A stretch of DNA of 37,680 nucleotides from Clostridia bacterium (GTDB lineage: Bacteria; Bacillota; Clostridia; Oscillospirales; Ruminococcaceae): the NCBI GenBank assembly GCA_009929695.1, contig RZZW01000032.1, positions 1 to 37,680 of the forward strand. The letters are read 5' to 3'. The position numbers and the translations under genes are program-made. Numbering within the stretch: the stretch's first letter is position 1; each line of letters opens with the position of its first letter. The notes under the pieces were generated by a model. It saw only the letters and a list, made by a program, of their open reading frames with translations, did not search any database and had not been told where the DNA came from. Below, piece after piece: positions 37,619 to 37,680 of the stretch.

Positions 37619-37680
37619 CATTGGGGCGGGAGTGAGCGAAGCGAACGTATCGCCCTGCGCATCGCCCCGCGAGGGTTAGT

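Overview
The window reads as a chromosomal stretch of an anaerobic, endospore-lineage Firmicute of class Clostridia, most likely an uncultured Oscillospirales- or Christensenellales-like gut or rumen organism. The basis is the spoIIAA-spoIIAB-sigF order, a T-box on valS, a TPP riboswitch on the ECF-type thiamine component ThiT, AzlC/AzlD, a Clostridia-type 6-phosphofructokinase, GH3 beta-glucosidase, DHHW/MBOAT acetylation genes, strong AGGAG ribosome binding sites and consensus TTGACA/TATAAT promoters. Species cannot be named from sequence alone. No rRNA, tRNA, CRISPR array, transposase or phage block was seen.

Layout. Nearly everything from 1 to 21475 is on the minus strand: spoIIA operon with a C-terminally truncated sigF (197-1458); valS-yczE-folC behind a valine T-box (1552-6350); an AlgI-type MBOAT plus DHHW acetylation pair (6434-8953); marR with a beheaded MATE transporter (9267-10869); a two-component system (10973-12978); TraX-family membrane protein; pfkA; GH3 beta-glucosidase; an esterase-rarA pair; glyA. 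From 21533 to 28824 genes run on the plus strand: nth-rhuM-lipoprotein, cysteine desulfurase-mnmA, azlCD, TPP riboswitch-thiT and a cytidylate-kinase-like gene. From 29010 to the end they run minus again: an MFS transporter broken by one amber codon, then a cassette read from 36995 down to 30285 (FkbH-like HAD/acyl-ACP loader, ACP, MaoC-like dehydratase, SDR, GNAT-like protein, exported transglutaminase/BIG2/DUF4214 protein), and a small BofC-C-like membrane protein.

The most interesting functional unit is the FkbH-ACP-MaoC-SDR-GNAT-exported-protein cassette. Its genes are ordered and closely spaced, with one 291-nt repeat-filled gap, as if they build a small ACP-bound acyl group (by family precedent starting from a glyceryl unit) and attach it to something, possibly at the cell surface; the product is unknown.

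The second striking property is the density of palindromic dispersed repeats. About seventeen short elements consist of a palindrome of highly variable sequence ended by GTAG/CTAC, in the manner of REP elements; three long inverted repeats carry TCATTCTGAGCGAAGCG; two copies of a TCATCnGTCACGC hairpin and two of an AGGTGTGATTGC hairpin are also present. Several touch genes: sigF ends inside one element and TraX takes its stop codon from another. Three genes look damaged (sigF, the MATE gene, the MFS gene), suggesting ongoing gene decay, possibly including loss of sporulation.
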